Source of the DNA: Bradyrhizobium centrolobii
GTDB lineage: Bacteria > Pseudomonadota > Alphaproteobacteria > Rhizobiales > Xanthobacteraceae
Direction of reading: 5' to 3'
Length of the DNA: 63,339 nt
NCBI RefSeq assembly: GCF_001641635.1
Contig: NZ_LUUB01000065.1
Location: 36,425 to 99,763 of the forward strand
Shown here: positions 42,726 through 50,788 of the stretch, one piece after another
Numbering within the stretch: position 1 is the stretch's first letter
How the letters are laid out: every line of letters begins with the position of its first letter
The notes under the pieces: generated by a model
Databases searched by the model: none
Told to the model about the DNA's origin: nothing
What the model saw: the letters and a program-made list of their open reading frames with translations, nothing else
Made by a program: the position numbers and the translations under genes

Positions 42726-44165
42726 TCAGTGATCGCTGGACGTCACGGCCGCCGTGGCAACGGTCGCTGCACTCTCCCCGCCGCCCCCGCCAGATCCGCC
42801 ACCGTTGATCGCCGTCTGCAAATCGGACTGCGCCAGGTAGAAGTTGCGCTTGGCGTCAATCGCCGCGCGCTGCGAGGCGATGCGTTGGCGCGCTTCCATC
42901 ACCAGCGCGAACACGTCCACCTGCATGCTTGAGAAGCGCAACTGCATTTCCTCGGTGATCGTCTTACGTAAGGGGAGTATCTCGCGCTGGTAGTGGCCCG
43001 CGATGTCGTAGGTCGATCGGTAGGTCCGATAAGCATCACGAGCTTGCGAGCGCACGTTGACCGCTTTTTCGGTGAGGCGGTTGAACGCCTGGTTGTAGGT
43101 TTCGGTCGCCTGTCTCACCCTTACCTCGCCGCCATCGAAGATCGGGATCTGGAATGCAACGTCGAACCCGCGCTCGCGGAACGGCGGCGTATCGGGATCA
43201 TGTGTGCGCTTGTCGATGCCGGCGACGTCGAGCAGTGTTACAAACCGCGTCGCTTGCGTCAGATCGAGCGACTTTGCGAGCGCCACAAGCTCCAGTCGCG
43301 CGATCTGCAGGTCGATGCGGTGGCCGACGGCGTCGGCCTCGATAAAGGGAAGCGTTAGCGGACGGCGCGGCAGCGGTGGCAGCTGACTGGGAAGACGAAA
43401 ATCGAGATCGCCACCCCAGAGGCCCATCAGCCGCGCAAGCCGCTCGCGCGATGAAGCGGCCTCTTGCCGCGTAGTCGCCAGATCCGCGGTCGTTTCTGCA
43501 TAAAATACCTGCTCGCGGGCCTGGTCGAGCTTGTTCATCGACCCGGTCTGACCAAGCTTTGTTGCAAGCCGGGCCGTTGCTTCCGCTGTCGATTTCGCGT
43601 CGGTCAGGAGCCCGACCATTTCATTCGCGGCGACCGCGCGGAAGTCGGCCCGGCGCACATCGGTCGCCAGTCGCAGCGTTTCCAGCGCGGCCTTAAGCTG
43701 CGCCTGCCGGAAACGCTCCCGCGCAATGTCCGAGCGGAACGGCAGGGTGGCGAGTGCCAGGATGTCGCCGACCACTTGTCGCTCGATTTCGCTCGCCCCG
43801 TCGCCGGAGATGCGCGAAATCGAGAACACCGGATTCGGCGGCAGGCTCTGCTGGACCAGTTCCGCTTCGGCCAGCGCCAATTCGTTATAGGCCGCCTGCA
43901 GGCCCTTGTTATTGAGGAGCGCAACCTGCACGGCGGCATCGACGCTAAGTGTGCGCGAAAGCAGACGCTTGACCGCGTCGCTTGCTTGCGTGGCATCCTC
44001 CGCGGAACGCACGAAGGCGACATCCTTCTTGATGGTCAGGCCTGTGATATCGGACACAACCGTCATCCCGCTGTCCGGTGAGAACGTGGCGCAGCCTGAC
44101 AGGCCAACCGCGGACGCTAACAATAGGGATCGGAGCGACCACAGACTTGCAGGGGTGGTTCTCAT
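42726..44165 (-). CDS. TolC-family outer-membrane lipoprotein
   Basis: A 479-residue outer-membrane efflux protein: lipoprotein signal LSGC, then the paired TolC-family repeats (LSVDAAVQVALLNNKGLQAA; LALAEAELVQQSLPPNPVFS; and the second repeat VFALVMEARQRIASQRAAID with DLQTAINGG). This fits the CusC-like group. No CusA/CusB-type pump is encoded beside it, so it may pair with another exporter in the genome. Same strand as the multicopper oxidase. Confidence 0.85.
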   Translation of the reverse strand: MRTTPASLWSLRSLLLASAVGLSGCATFSPDSGMTVVSDITGLTIKKDVAFVRSAEDATQASDAVKRLLSRTLSVDAAVQVALLNNKGLQAAYNELALAEAELVQQSLPPNPVFSISRISGDGASEIERQVVGDILALATLPFRSDIARERFRQAQLKAALETLRLATDVRRADFRAVAANEMVGLLTDAKSTAEATARLATKLGQTGSMNKLDQAREQVFYAETTADLATTRQEAASSRERLARLMGLWGGDLDFRLPSQLPPLPRRPLTLPFIEADAVGHRIDLQIARLELVALAKSLDLTQATRFVTLLDVAGIDKRTHDPDTPPFRERGFDVAFQIPIFDGGEVRVRQATETYNQAFNRLTEKAVNVRSQARDAYRTYRSTYDIAGHYQREILPLRKTITEEMQLRFSSMQVDVFALVMEARQRIASQRAAIDAKRNFYLAQSDLQTAINGGGSGGGGGESAATVATAAVTSSDH

Positions 44166-44174
44166 CGTGTGCTC

Positions 44175-44465
44175 CTACTGGTCAGATTTGGGCTGGGGAG
44201 CGACGGTGTCATTGCGCTCGCGCCAGGGCGCGGGCGTCGATGGGCGCATGCTGGTGTAGGGCGCGATGGTCGATCTGTAACCCACGCCGGCGACTTTCGC
44301 TGCAGGGTCGGCGGGGTCCCTGCCCACGAGTGGTACAGTTGCTGGCACGCAGGCCGACAGGACTCCGGCCGCCACCATCGCCGCCAATGCCCTTACGTTA
44401 AATTTGCAATGCCGTTCACGCGCCGCATCAGCGGCGGCGAACTTCGCCCCAAACAGCGCAAGCAT
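44175..44465 (-). CDS. small lipoprotein
   Basis: A 96-residue protein with a lipobox at about residues 36-39 (LSAC) after a hydrophobic stretch AAMVAAGVLSAC. The mature part is Pro-rich (TVPLVGRDPADPAAKVAGVG, YRSTIAPYTSMRPS). The N-region before the lipobox is unusually long, so the true start may be inside. It abuts the TolC-like gene (9 bp). Family not named; probably a copper-operon accessory. Confidence 0.55.
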   Translation of the reverse strand: MLALFGAKFAAADAARERHCKFNVRALAAMVAAGVLSACVPATVPLVGRDPADPAAKVAGVGYRSTIAPYTSMRPSTPAPWRERNDTVAPQPKSDQ

Positions 44466-44544
44466 GAATCATCCCCGATCCGTCCATTGACCATAGGCAC
44501 GTGCGCGCTTTTCGCGCGCCAATGCCATACAGTTTATGTCAGGA

Positions 44545-45015
44545 TCAGACGATAGGGGGACGATAGAGCAATGGAGGCGCCCTGCCGGGCAGACTAACAT
44601 ATACTTCGGGAACGCAAAGCGAGACCGGCTGAGAAGGCTTGGCGATCGTCGGCAGGTCGGCCGGGAGAGCCGTCACACAAAGCATCGCACAGCAGGGGCC
44701 AGGCGAGGTCTTGCCATTATGGTCGTGCTGGTGTGGTGCACCCGACGCATCGGCGTGGTGATGCACATGCATTCCGCTATGATCGTGCGATCCGCCCATG
44801 AGCATTTGCGTCGAAGGCACCAAGACAACAGGAGGTTCATCTCCAAAGCAGGGCGTAGGACCGATTCCGAATCCAAGCGCTGCGCCCGGCGCAAGAACGC
44901 AGAGCAGGTAGGCCATGGCGACAAGCCAGCCCATCTTGATTCGAATCGATCTCGTCAAGCGCAAGAGCATTCTTCGGGATTTTGCGGGTCCAAACCGCGC
45001 AAGTGTTACCGGCAA
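44545..45015 (-). CDS. exported His-rich protein
   Basis: A 156-residue protein with one membrane or signal segment (MGWLVAMAYLLCVLAPGAAL, about residues 28-47) and a His-rich central part (GGSHDHSGMHVHHHADASGA) followed by Cys in CCAMLCVTALP. The layout resembles DUF2946-like small proteins near copper genes. An internal ATG at 44970 is an equally good start, with fewer arginines before the hydrophobic segment. Upstream of the lipoprotein on the same strand. Confidence 0.55.
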   Translation of the reverse strand: MPVTLARFGPAKSRRMLLRLTRSIRIKMGWLVAMAYLLCVLAPGAALGFGIGPTPCFGDEPPVVLVPSTQMLMGGSHDHSGMHVHHHADASGAPHQHDHNGKTSPGPCCAMLCVTALPADLPTIAKPSQPVSLCVPEVYVSLPGRAPPLLYRPPIV

Positions 45016-45053
45016 ATGCCGGTTTCGCCAAGTCGTTTAGACACCCTCGCTAA

Positions 45054-45494
45054 TCACGTTCTTACATGTACATGGCTTGCCTTGCTGAACAGCGCTTCGA
45101 TCAGTGGGCATTCCGGCAAGGTGCCGTCGCCGCACTGGGCAACCACCGTTTTGAGCACGCGCTCCATGCGCTTGAGATCAGCGATCTTCATTCGCACATC
45201 CTGAAGGTGGGTCGCGGCGACGACACGCGCCTCTGCACATGGTTGATCGCGCTCGTCCACCAGACGCAGAAGTGTCCGGATCTCGTCCAGCGAGAACCCC
45301 AGTTCGCGCGCCCGCAAAACGAAGCGAAGGCGGCGCTCATGCGTCGTGTCATACGTCCGATAGCCGCTGGCGGACCGCGGCGGTTCGGGCAACAGCCCCA
45401 CTTTCTCATAGTAGCGCACGGTCTCCAGATTGCTGCCCGTCTGCCGGGCGAGTTCAGCCCGCTGCATGCCCTTCACGGCAGCTTGATCGCGCAT
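45054..45494 (-). CDS. merR: MerR mercury-responsive regulator
   Basis: A 146-residue MerR-family protein: winged helix with LARQTGSNLETVRYYEKVGL and SASGYRTYD, a dimerisation helix, and three Cys at 86, 121 and 129 (QPCAEA, AQCGDG, PECPLI), matching the Hg(II)-binding pattern of MerR. The AAGGGGAA before the start supports ATG 45494. Divergent from merT across a typical MerR-type promoter at 45508. It represses and, with Hg(II), activates the mer genes. Confidence 0.85.
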   Translation of the reverse strand: MRDQAAVKGMQRAELARQTGSNLETVRYYEKVGLLPEPPRSASGYRTYDTTHERRLRFVLRARELGFSLDEIRTLLRLVDERDQPCAEARVVAATHLQDVRMKIADLKRMERVLKTVVAQCGDGTLPECPLIEALFSKASHVHVRT

Positions 45495-45507
45495 CGCAAG
45501 GTTCCCC

Positions 45508-45538
45508 TTGAGCCTGTAGCAACTACAGACCTCATGCT
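45508..45538 (+). promoter_or_regulatory. mer promoter with 19-bp spacer and dyad
   Basis: A -35-like TTGAGC (45508-45513) and -10-like CATGCT (45533-45538) are separated by 19 bp, the long spacer of MerR-activated promoters. The spacer contains a dyad, CTGTAG-CAA-CTACAG, the expected MerR site. It lies between divergent merR and merT. Confidence 0.65.
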
Positions 45539-45575
45539 AGGCCTCGCGATCGGTTTCGGCAATGAGGGAGTGAGG

Positions 45576-46007
45576 ATGGATATAAAAGCTTTACGTTCTG
45601 GACCGGTTGGGCTGCCTCCCCTTGCGAGCGAGGCGAACGCTCGCGAGCGTGGCGAGATAGGGCGACAACGTCTCGTCGCTGCCGGCGGCATTATCGGCGC
45701 GCTCGCCGCATCATCCTGCTGCATTGTGCCGCTCATCCTGTTCAGCCTGGGCATCGGCGGCGCCTGGATCGGCAACCTCACGGCACTCGCTCCCTACAAG
45801 CCGCTGTTCGTGGCGGGAACAGCCGGAATTCTGGGTTACGGCTATTACCTCGTCCACTGGAAACGAAGAGAAGGTTGCGCCGATGGCGCGGCCTGTGCAC
45901 GGCCGATTCCAAACCATCTCGTGAAACTCTCGCTGTGGCTTGCCACCATCCTGGTGGTCGTCGCCTTCGCGTTCGACTACATCGCCCCGCTGCTGCTTGG
46001 CGCTTAG
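45576..46007 (+). CDS. merT: mercuric transporter MerT
   Basis: A 143-residue membrane protein with three segments. The Cys pair in segment 1 (SSCCIVPL, residues 48-49) and the second pair in the cytosolic loop (C101 and C107, in GCADGAACARP) are the MerT signature. It moves Hg(II) in from the periplasm for reduction. The N-terminal 30 residues are longer than usual and hydrophilic; the start has GGGAG upstream. First gene of merT-merP-merBA. Confidence 0.85.
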   Translation: MDIKALRSGPVGLPPLASEANARERGEIGRQRLVAAGGIIGALAASSCCIVPLILFSLGIGGAWIGNLTALAPYKPLFVAGTAGILGYGYYLVHWKRREGCADGAACARPIPNHLVKLSLWLATILVVVAFAFDYIAPLLLGA

Positions 46008-46022
46008 AGAGGAGACCGTCAG

Positions 46023-46316
46023 ATGACGAGACTTGCGACTGCACTTATCTTTGCTGGTGCCCTTGTGGCAGCGCCCGAGGCCTTTGCCGCCGAGCGCACG
46101 ACTACCTTCGCCATCGACAACATGACCTGCGCGTCCTGCCCCTACATCGTGAAATCATCGATGGCGGCCGTGCCAGGCGTCGCCAAGGTCGGCGTTTCCT
46201 TCGAGACGAAGACCGCAACTGTGATCTTCGACGACGCCAAAACGACCGCTGAAGCCATTGCCGCCGCCGGCACTGATGCCGGCTATCCGGCGCATGTCCG
46301 GCAACAGGGCGGGTGA
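46023..46316 (+). CDS. merP: periplasmic mercury-binding protein MerP
   Basis: A 97-residue exported protein: signal ends near AFA, then an HMA domain with IDNMTCASCPYIVKSSMAAV, where MTCASC (residues 34-39) is the metal site, and a final DAGYPAHV loop. MerP scavenges Hg(II) in the periplasm and passes it to MerT. GAGAGGAG lies upstream. It follows merT by 15 bp. Confidence 0.87.
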   Translation: MTRLATALIFAGALVAAPEAFAAERTTTFAIDNMTCASCPYIVKSSMAAVPGVAKVGVSFETKTATVIFDDAKTTAEAIAAAGTDAGYPAHVRQQGG

Positions 46317-46409
46317 CATAAACGATCGCGCCGCCACCTGCTTCGGCGCGCCCAAAGCCGCCGTGTTGCGGCGCCACGTCATTGTTCAATGTGAGCAAGG
46401 TCTGAGGTC

Positions 46410-48629
46410 ATGAATAGCTGCTGTGCGCCCGGATCGAACCGACGTCGCGTTTCGCCCCCCACATTGCCGAGCTTTGCGTTGCGGCCTGGCGTGAGGTTTC
46501 CCGACTGGTCCGCGGTGACGTCGCCGGTGGTCGAGGACGCCCTCACGACACTCGCCCAATCCGATCACGTCCTGCATCGCTGGAGCGACTATTCGCCCGC
46601 GGCCGACCGCGTGCGCGTCGCACTGCTTCAACTCTACGCCGCGGAGGGTCAGGCGCCGACGCTCGGCGACCTTGCTGCACGAACAGGTTTGACCGAAGCA
46701 AGGGTGCGCCCCCTGCTCGAAGACCTCCGGCAACGCGACCTGGTGGTCCTGGAAGGCGAGCGCATCGTTGGCGCCTATCCCTTCACCGACAACGATACCG
46801 GCCACCGGGTCCGGCTGGACACTCGAACCATCCGCGCAATGTGCGCGGTCGACGCCTTGGGCGTCGGCGCCATGCTAGATCGCGACGTCGAGATTTCCTC
46901 GCGCTGCCGCCACTGCAACGCGCGCATCCGGATCGCGACGGAAGACCGAGGCCGGGCGTTGGCCGACGTCGAGCCGCGCACGGCCGTCGTCTGGCTGAGC
47001 CTTCGCTACGAAAGCGGATGCGCAGCCAACTCCCTCTGCTCGGTCACAGAATTCTTCTGCTCGGACGAGCATCTCTCCGCCTGGCGCCGTCATCGTCCCG
47101 GGGACGAACCGGGTGTCCGGCTGTCGATGGATGAAGCGCTTCAAGCAGGCCGCGCCATCTTCGGGCCGAGCATCGCGGGCTTGCAGGATCAGTCAGGCGT
47201 CGAGCGTCGCGTTGCCCGCCGCAGCGGAAATAGCGGTGCCTACGATCTTGCTGTTGTCGGCGCCGGCTCGGCCGGCTTCTCGGCCGCGATCACTGCCGCC
47301 GAGCAAGGCGCGCGGGTGGCGCTCATCGGCAGTGGCACGATCGGCGGCACTTGCGTCAACATTGGTTGCGTACCGTCGAAGACCCTGATCCGGGCCGCGG
47401 AGACGCTGCACAATGCACGCGTCGCCGCCCGTTTCGCCGGCATCACGGCCGAGGCCGCGGTCAACGACTGGCGGGCGACCGTGCACCAGAAGGACGAACT
47501 CGTCAGAGGTCTTCGGCAGACCAAGTATCTCGATCTGCTGCCGGCCTATAGCGGCATCACCTACCACGAGGGGCCGGCGCGCCTCGTCGACGACGGCGTG
47601 GAAGCAGACAGCAAACGGATTGCGGCCGACAAGATCATCATCGCGACCGGCGCCCGGCCGGCCGTTCCCGCCATCCCCGGGATCGAGACGGTGCCGTATC
47701 TCACCAGCACGACTGCACTCGAGCTTGAAGAACTGCCGACATCGCTGCTGGTGATCGGCGGCGGCTATGTCGGCGCAGAGCTTGGGCAGATGTTCGCACG
47801 CGCCGGTGTCAAAGTGACACTCGTTTGCCGATCGCGGCTATTGCCCGAAGCCGAGCCCGAGATCATCGACGCGCTGACGGCATATTTCCGTGATGAGGGG
47901 ATCAGTGTCGTTTCGCGCATTGCCTACCGCTCAATCTGCGCGAGCAAAGCGGGCATCACGCTTACGATTCGGCGCGACGATGAGGATCTGACGCTCGAAG
48001 CAGACCGGGTGCTCGTCGCCACCGGGCGCGTGCCGAACACGGAAGGCCTCCTCCTTGCTGAACGCAGCGTTGCCCTCGCGGCGAATGGTGGCATCGTGGT
48101 GGATGAGCGGATGCGCACAACAGCACCTGGCATCTATGCCGCGGGTGATGTCACCGGCCAGGATCAGTTCGTCTATATGGCCGCCTATGGCGCCAAGCTT
48201 GCGGCGAAGAATGCGCTCCACGGCGACAGTCTCCGCTACGACAAGGCCGCCATGCCGGCCGTCGTGTTCACCGACCCGCAGGTAGCGAGCGTGGGCCTGA
48301 CCGAAGCTGCCGCGCAACGCGCCAGCCGCCGGGTACGCGTTTCGACTATTGGCCTCGATCAGGTGCCGCGCGCGCTGGCTGCCCGAGATACTCGCGGCCT
48401 CATCAAACTCGTCGCCGATGCAGATGGCGGCAAGCTCCTCGGCGCCCACATCCTGGCGCCGGAAGGTGCCGACAGCATCCAGACCGCGGCCGTGGCGATC
48501 AAATGCGGCCTGACGGTGCAGCAGCTCGCCGATACGATCTTCCCTTATCTCACCACGGTCGAAGGCTTGAAGCTCGCCGCGCTCGCCTTCGACAAGGAAG
48601 TGGCAAAGCTGTCGTGCTGCGCCGGGTAA
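46410..48629 (+). CDS. merBA: MerB-MerA fusion (organomercurial lyase / mercuric reductase)
   Basis: A 739-residue two-domain protein. Residues 1-255 match MerB: helical DNA-binding-like fold, then MCAVDALG with the catalytic Cys145 and Asp148, and NSLCSVTEFF with Cys210. Residues 275-739 match MerA: FAD motif VVGAGSAGFSAA, redox disulfide GGTCVNIGCVPSK (Cys315, Cys320), NADPH motif VIGGGYVGAELGQ and the C-terminal SCCAG. There is no N-terminal HMA domain. Cleavage of the C-Hg bond and reduction of the freed Hg(II) would thus be joined in one chain. Last mer gene; the island scar begins downstream. Confidence 0.87.
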   Translation: MNSCCAPGSNRRRVSPPTLPSFALRPGVRFPDWSAVTSPVVEDALTTLAQSDHVLHRWSDYSPAADRVRVALLQLYAAEGQAPTLGDLAARTGLTEARVRPLLEDLRQRDLVVLEGERIVGAYPFTDNDTGHRVRLDTRTIRAMCAVDALGVGAMLDRDVEISSRCRHCNARIRIATEDRGRALADVEPRTAVVWLSLRYESGCAANSLCSVTEFFCSDEHLSAWRRHRPGDEPGVRLSMDEALQAGRAIFGPSIAGLQDQSGVERRVARRSGNSGAYDLAVVGAGSAGFSAAITAAEQGARVALIGSGTIGGTCVNIGCVPSKTLIRAAETLHNARVAARFAGITAEAAVNDWRATVHQKDELVRGLRQTKYLDLLPAYSGITYHEGPARLVDDGVEADSKRIAADKIIIATGARPAVPAIPGIETVPYLTSTTALELEELPTSLLVIGGGYVGAELGQMFARAGVKVTLVCRSRLLPEAEPEIIDALTAYFRDEGISVVSRIAYRSICASKAGITLTIRRDDEDLTLEADRVLVATGRVPNTEGLLLAERSVALAANGGIVVDERMRTTAPGIYAAGDVTGQDQFVYMAAYGAKLAAKNALHGDSLRYDKAAMPAVVFTDPQVASVGLTEAAAQRASRRVRVSTIGLDQVPRALAARDTRGLIKLVADADGGKLLGAHILAPEGADSIQTAAVAIKCGLTVQQLADTIFPYLTTVEGLKLAALAFDKEVAKLSCCAG

Positions 48630-48710
48630 ATCCGAGCAACGTCGCACTACACCCAGATCGCGGTGGCGTGACGCACCGCCCTTGCCTCCGCTACCTGGGC
48701 GCTACCACCG

Positions 48711-48780
48711 GGCGTGCCAAATCGTAGAAAATCGTAGGCTAGCGTATAAGATCGTGGCGCGGGGGAGCGACTCGAACCCC
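48711..48780 (-). repeat. unassigned tRNA-like scar with 10-bp array
   Basis: Five 10-bp units in phase begin at 48711 (GGCGTGCCAA), 48721 (ATCGTAGAAA), 48731 (ATCGTAGGCT), 48741 (AGCGTATAAG) and 48751 (ATCGTGGCGC). The minus strand of 48755-48780 ends GTTCGAGTCGC...CCGCGCCA, as tRNA 3' ends do, but the T-stem does not pair fully and the tRNA cannot be named. It resembles the tRNA-Phe scars in layout but not in core. Confidence 0.45.
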
Positions 48781-48892
48781 GAAAATGTTTTTGTCGTCAC
48801 TATAATCCGCAGAACTTTTCGCCGTAGGCCCAGCCCGAGCGCTACTGGTCACGAGCACAAATCAATCCTCTGCCAAGCGCTCACGCAATGCT

Positions 48893-49063
48893 AACGCACA
48901 AAATCGTAGTTTAGCGCACAAAAGCGTAGTTTTGGTGCCCAGGGAGGGAAACATACGCAACCACCGACACGAGGAACCGCTATTTGTCCTTAGTATGGTG
49001 GCGTGAGCGCTTGGCATAGTGGCGAAGGTCGGCTGCGCGGCCATCGCAGGAGCCCTGTTTTCT
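48893..49063 (-). repeat. tRNA-Phe attachment scar B with 10-bp array
   Basis: Core TGGTGCCCAGGG at 48933 with four preceding 10-bp units starting 48893 (AACGCACAAA), 48903 (ATCGTAGTTT), 48913 (AGCGCACAAA) and 48923 (AGCGTAGTTT). The core matches the tRNA-Phe end in 17 of 20 bases. About 130 bp after the core are shared with sites A and C, though this copy is the most diverged. Confidence 0.75.
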
Positions 49064-49301
49064 ATTGAAGGGCAGCCTAACTCGCGAGGCGGAGCCGGGG
49101 CTCTTGGCTAACTTTCACGCAAAGGCGTTTCACTTCCGGACTGTGATTGGCCGAAAGAATATTTCGCTGCTGGCCGCATGGAACGACCATTGCCGTTGGC
49201 TCCCCCGGAGCAAGCGTCGGGCTGATTGAACAGGACCGGACGAGGGCTTGGCAGACCGGAGACTCTGGCTTCCGCATAGGCGACGGCCCCTGAAACATGT
49301 C

Positions 49302-49337
49302 TTGACATTCCGGTGTATTTCAATAATCGTTGAAATA
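49302..49337 (+). promoter_or_regulatory. arsR promoter with overlapping inverted repeat
   Basis: A consensus -35 TTGACA (49302-49307) and a -10-like TAATCG (49324-49329) with 16 bp between. The inverted repeat TATTTCAA-N6-TTGAAATA spans 49316-49337, covering the -10 and touching the start codon, a good ArsR operator layout. No ribosome binding site precedes the ATG at 49337, and the predicted transcription start is at or next to it, suggesting a leaderless message. Confidence 0.55.
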
Positions 49338-49678
49338 TGGAAAAGACAGATGCTGTGGCCGCTTTGGGCGCACTCGCTCAACACAATCGTCTCGATGTAT
49401 TCCGGCTGTTGGTGCAGGCTGGGCCGCAAGGCATGCCGGCGGGCGCAGTGGCCGACGCGCTTGAACTCGCTCCCAACACGCTGACCTTTCATTTCGACCG
49501 GCTGCGCATGGCCGGGCTCGTCGCGGCGCGGCGCGATGGTCGCTCAATCATCTACGCGGCGCGGTACGAGCTGATGAACGCGCTGATCGCTTTCCTCACC
49601 GAAAACTGCTGCAGGGGTGCGTGCGCGCCCGCCGCAGCGCGCAAACCCGCGCGAAAGAGCGCGAAAGTGCCTGCATAA
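49337..49678 (+). CDS. arsR: ArsR-family repressor
   Basis: A 113-residue winged-helix repressor: ALAQHNRLDVFRLLVQAGPQ, helix-turn-helix ALELAPNTLTFHFDRLRMAG, wing RRDGRSIIYAA, and a C-terminal Cys cluster NCCRGACAP that can bind As(III) or Sb(III). This is the alphaproteobacterial type with C-terminal Cys. First gene of the arsenic unit arsR-arsM-(arsC-aqpS-arsC). Confidence 0.85.
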   Translation: MEKTDAVAALGALAQHNRLDVFRLLVQAGPQGMPAGAVADALELAPNTLTFHFDRLRMAGLVAARRDGRSIIYAARYELMNALIAFLTENCCRGACAPAAARKPARKSAKVPA

Positions 49679-49705
49679 AGCTCCAACACAGCCTCGGAGG
49701 TCCGC

Positions 49706-50530
49706 ATGTCAGACATCAAGGAAGCCGTTCGCCAGAAGTACAGCCAGGCCGCCTTGCGCGCGGGCTCTTGCTGTGGGCCGGATGCGTCGGCCAGCCCCAT
49801 CACGTCCAACCTCTATTCCGAACAGGAAACGGGAGCGCTGCCAGAAGCGGCCGTGCTTGCTTCACTCGGTTGCGGCAATCCGACGGCGCTCGCCGAGCTC
49901 AAGGAGGGAGAAACCGTGCTCGATCTTGGATCGGGCGGCGGCATCGACGTTCTGCTCTCCGCCCGTCGCGTCGGCCCGTCTGGCAAAGCTTACGGCCTTG
50001 ATATGACTGACGAGATGCTCGCGCTTGCCCACGAGAACCAGAAGAAGGTCGGTGCTCAGAACGTAGAATTCCTGAAGGGAGAAATCGAGCACATTCCGCT
50101 GCCGGACAATTCGGTGGACGTCATCATCTCGAACTGCGTGATCAATCTGTCGGCAGACAAGGATCAGGTTCTGCGCGAAGCATTCCGGGTGCTGAAGCCC
50201 GGCGGCCGTTTCGCCGTTTCCGACGTCGTCACCCGAGGACCAGTGCCCGAGCAGCTGCGGCGCGACATGCTGCTTTGGGTCGGCTGCATAGCGGGCGCAC
50301 TTGAGGAAAACGAGTACAAGTCCAAGCTCAACGCGGCAGGTTTCGAGCAGGTCAGCATCGAACCCGCCCGCATCTACGAGGTGGAGGACGCGCGCGAATT
50401 CCTGGCAGGCAAAGGCATCGACGTCGACGCCATGGCGAAAGAGGTCGACGGGAAGTTCATGGGCGCATTTATCCGCGCCGTGAAGTCTACTCGTGGCGCC
50501 CCCTGCTGCGCTCCCACATGCTGCAACTGA
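49706..50530 (+). CDS. arsM: arsenite methyltransferase ArsM
   Basis: A 274-residue S-adenosylmethionine-dependent methyltransferase: motif I VLDLGSGGGIDVLLSA, YGLDMTDEMLALA, VISNCVINLSADK and LKPGGRFAVSDVV. The arsenic-binding cysteines expected of ArsM are visible: SCCGPD near the start, CVINL (NC), WVGCIAGAL, and the C-terminal CCAPTCC. It methylates As(III) to volatile or less toxic methylarsenicals in the cytosol. Directly follows arsR. Confidence 0.88.
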   Translation: MSDIKEAVRQKYSQAALRAGSCCGPDASASPITSNLYSEQETGALPEAAVLASLGCGNPTALAELKEGETVLDLGSGGGIDVLLSARRVGPSGKAYGLDMTDEMLALAHENQKKVGAQNVEFLKGEIEHIPLPDNSVDVIISNCVINLSADKDQVLREAFRVLKPGGRFAVSDVVTRGPVPEQLRRDMLLWVGCIAGALEENEYKSKLNAAGFEQVSIEPARIYEVEDAREFLAGKGIDVDAMAKEVDGKFMGAFIRAVKSTRGAPCCAPTCCN

Positions 50531-50788
50531 GGAGGCCCGTTCACGCATCGTCTTTTCGTTAGCGTGGCAGACGAGCGTGGTGCATTCGCTGACCTGCGAC
50601 CCAAATACGGCCGTCTCAGGCGTAGGGTTATGCAACGCGTCTACGTGGCCGGCGGCAGCGTCCAGCTTCATGACAGTTGTATGACGCGATGGCTTCGGGT
50701 CCGACTAACGGGCTCACGTTGACCTGTGGCCAATATTTCGATAAGTCTGGACAGATCGAAAGGGGACCTGTGAAAGCGGGGACGCCTC

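Larger units (their letters stand above)
48630..49301. other. gene-free junction between mercury and arsenic segments
   Basis: About 0.67 kb with no recognisable gene. It holds an unassigned tRNA-like scar with its own 10-bp array (48711-48780) and the second tRNA-Phe scar (48893-49063), described separately. Short repeated words of the ATCGTAG type are frequent in it. Confidence 0.65.

Noticed and set aside
48687..48699. GCTACCTGGGCG, matching the 5' part of tRNA-Phe (minus strand)
   Set aside because: Only 12 bases and not extended on either side; could be chance next to the scars.
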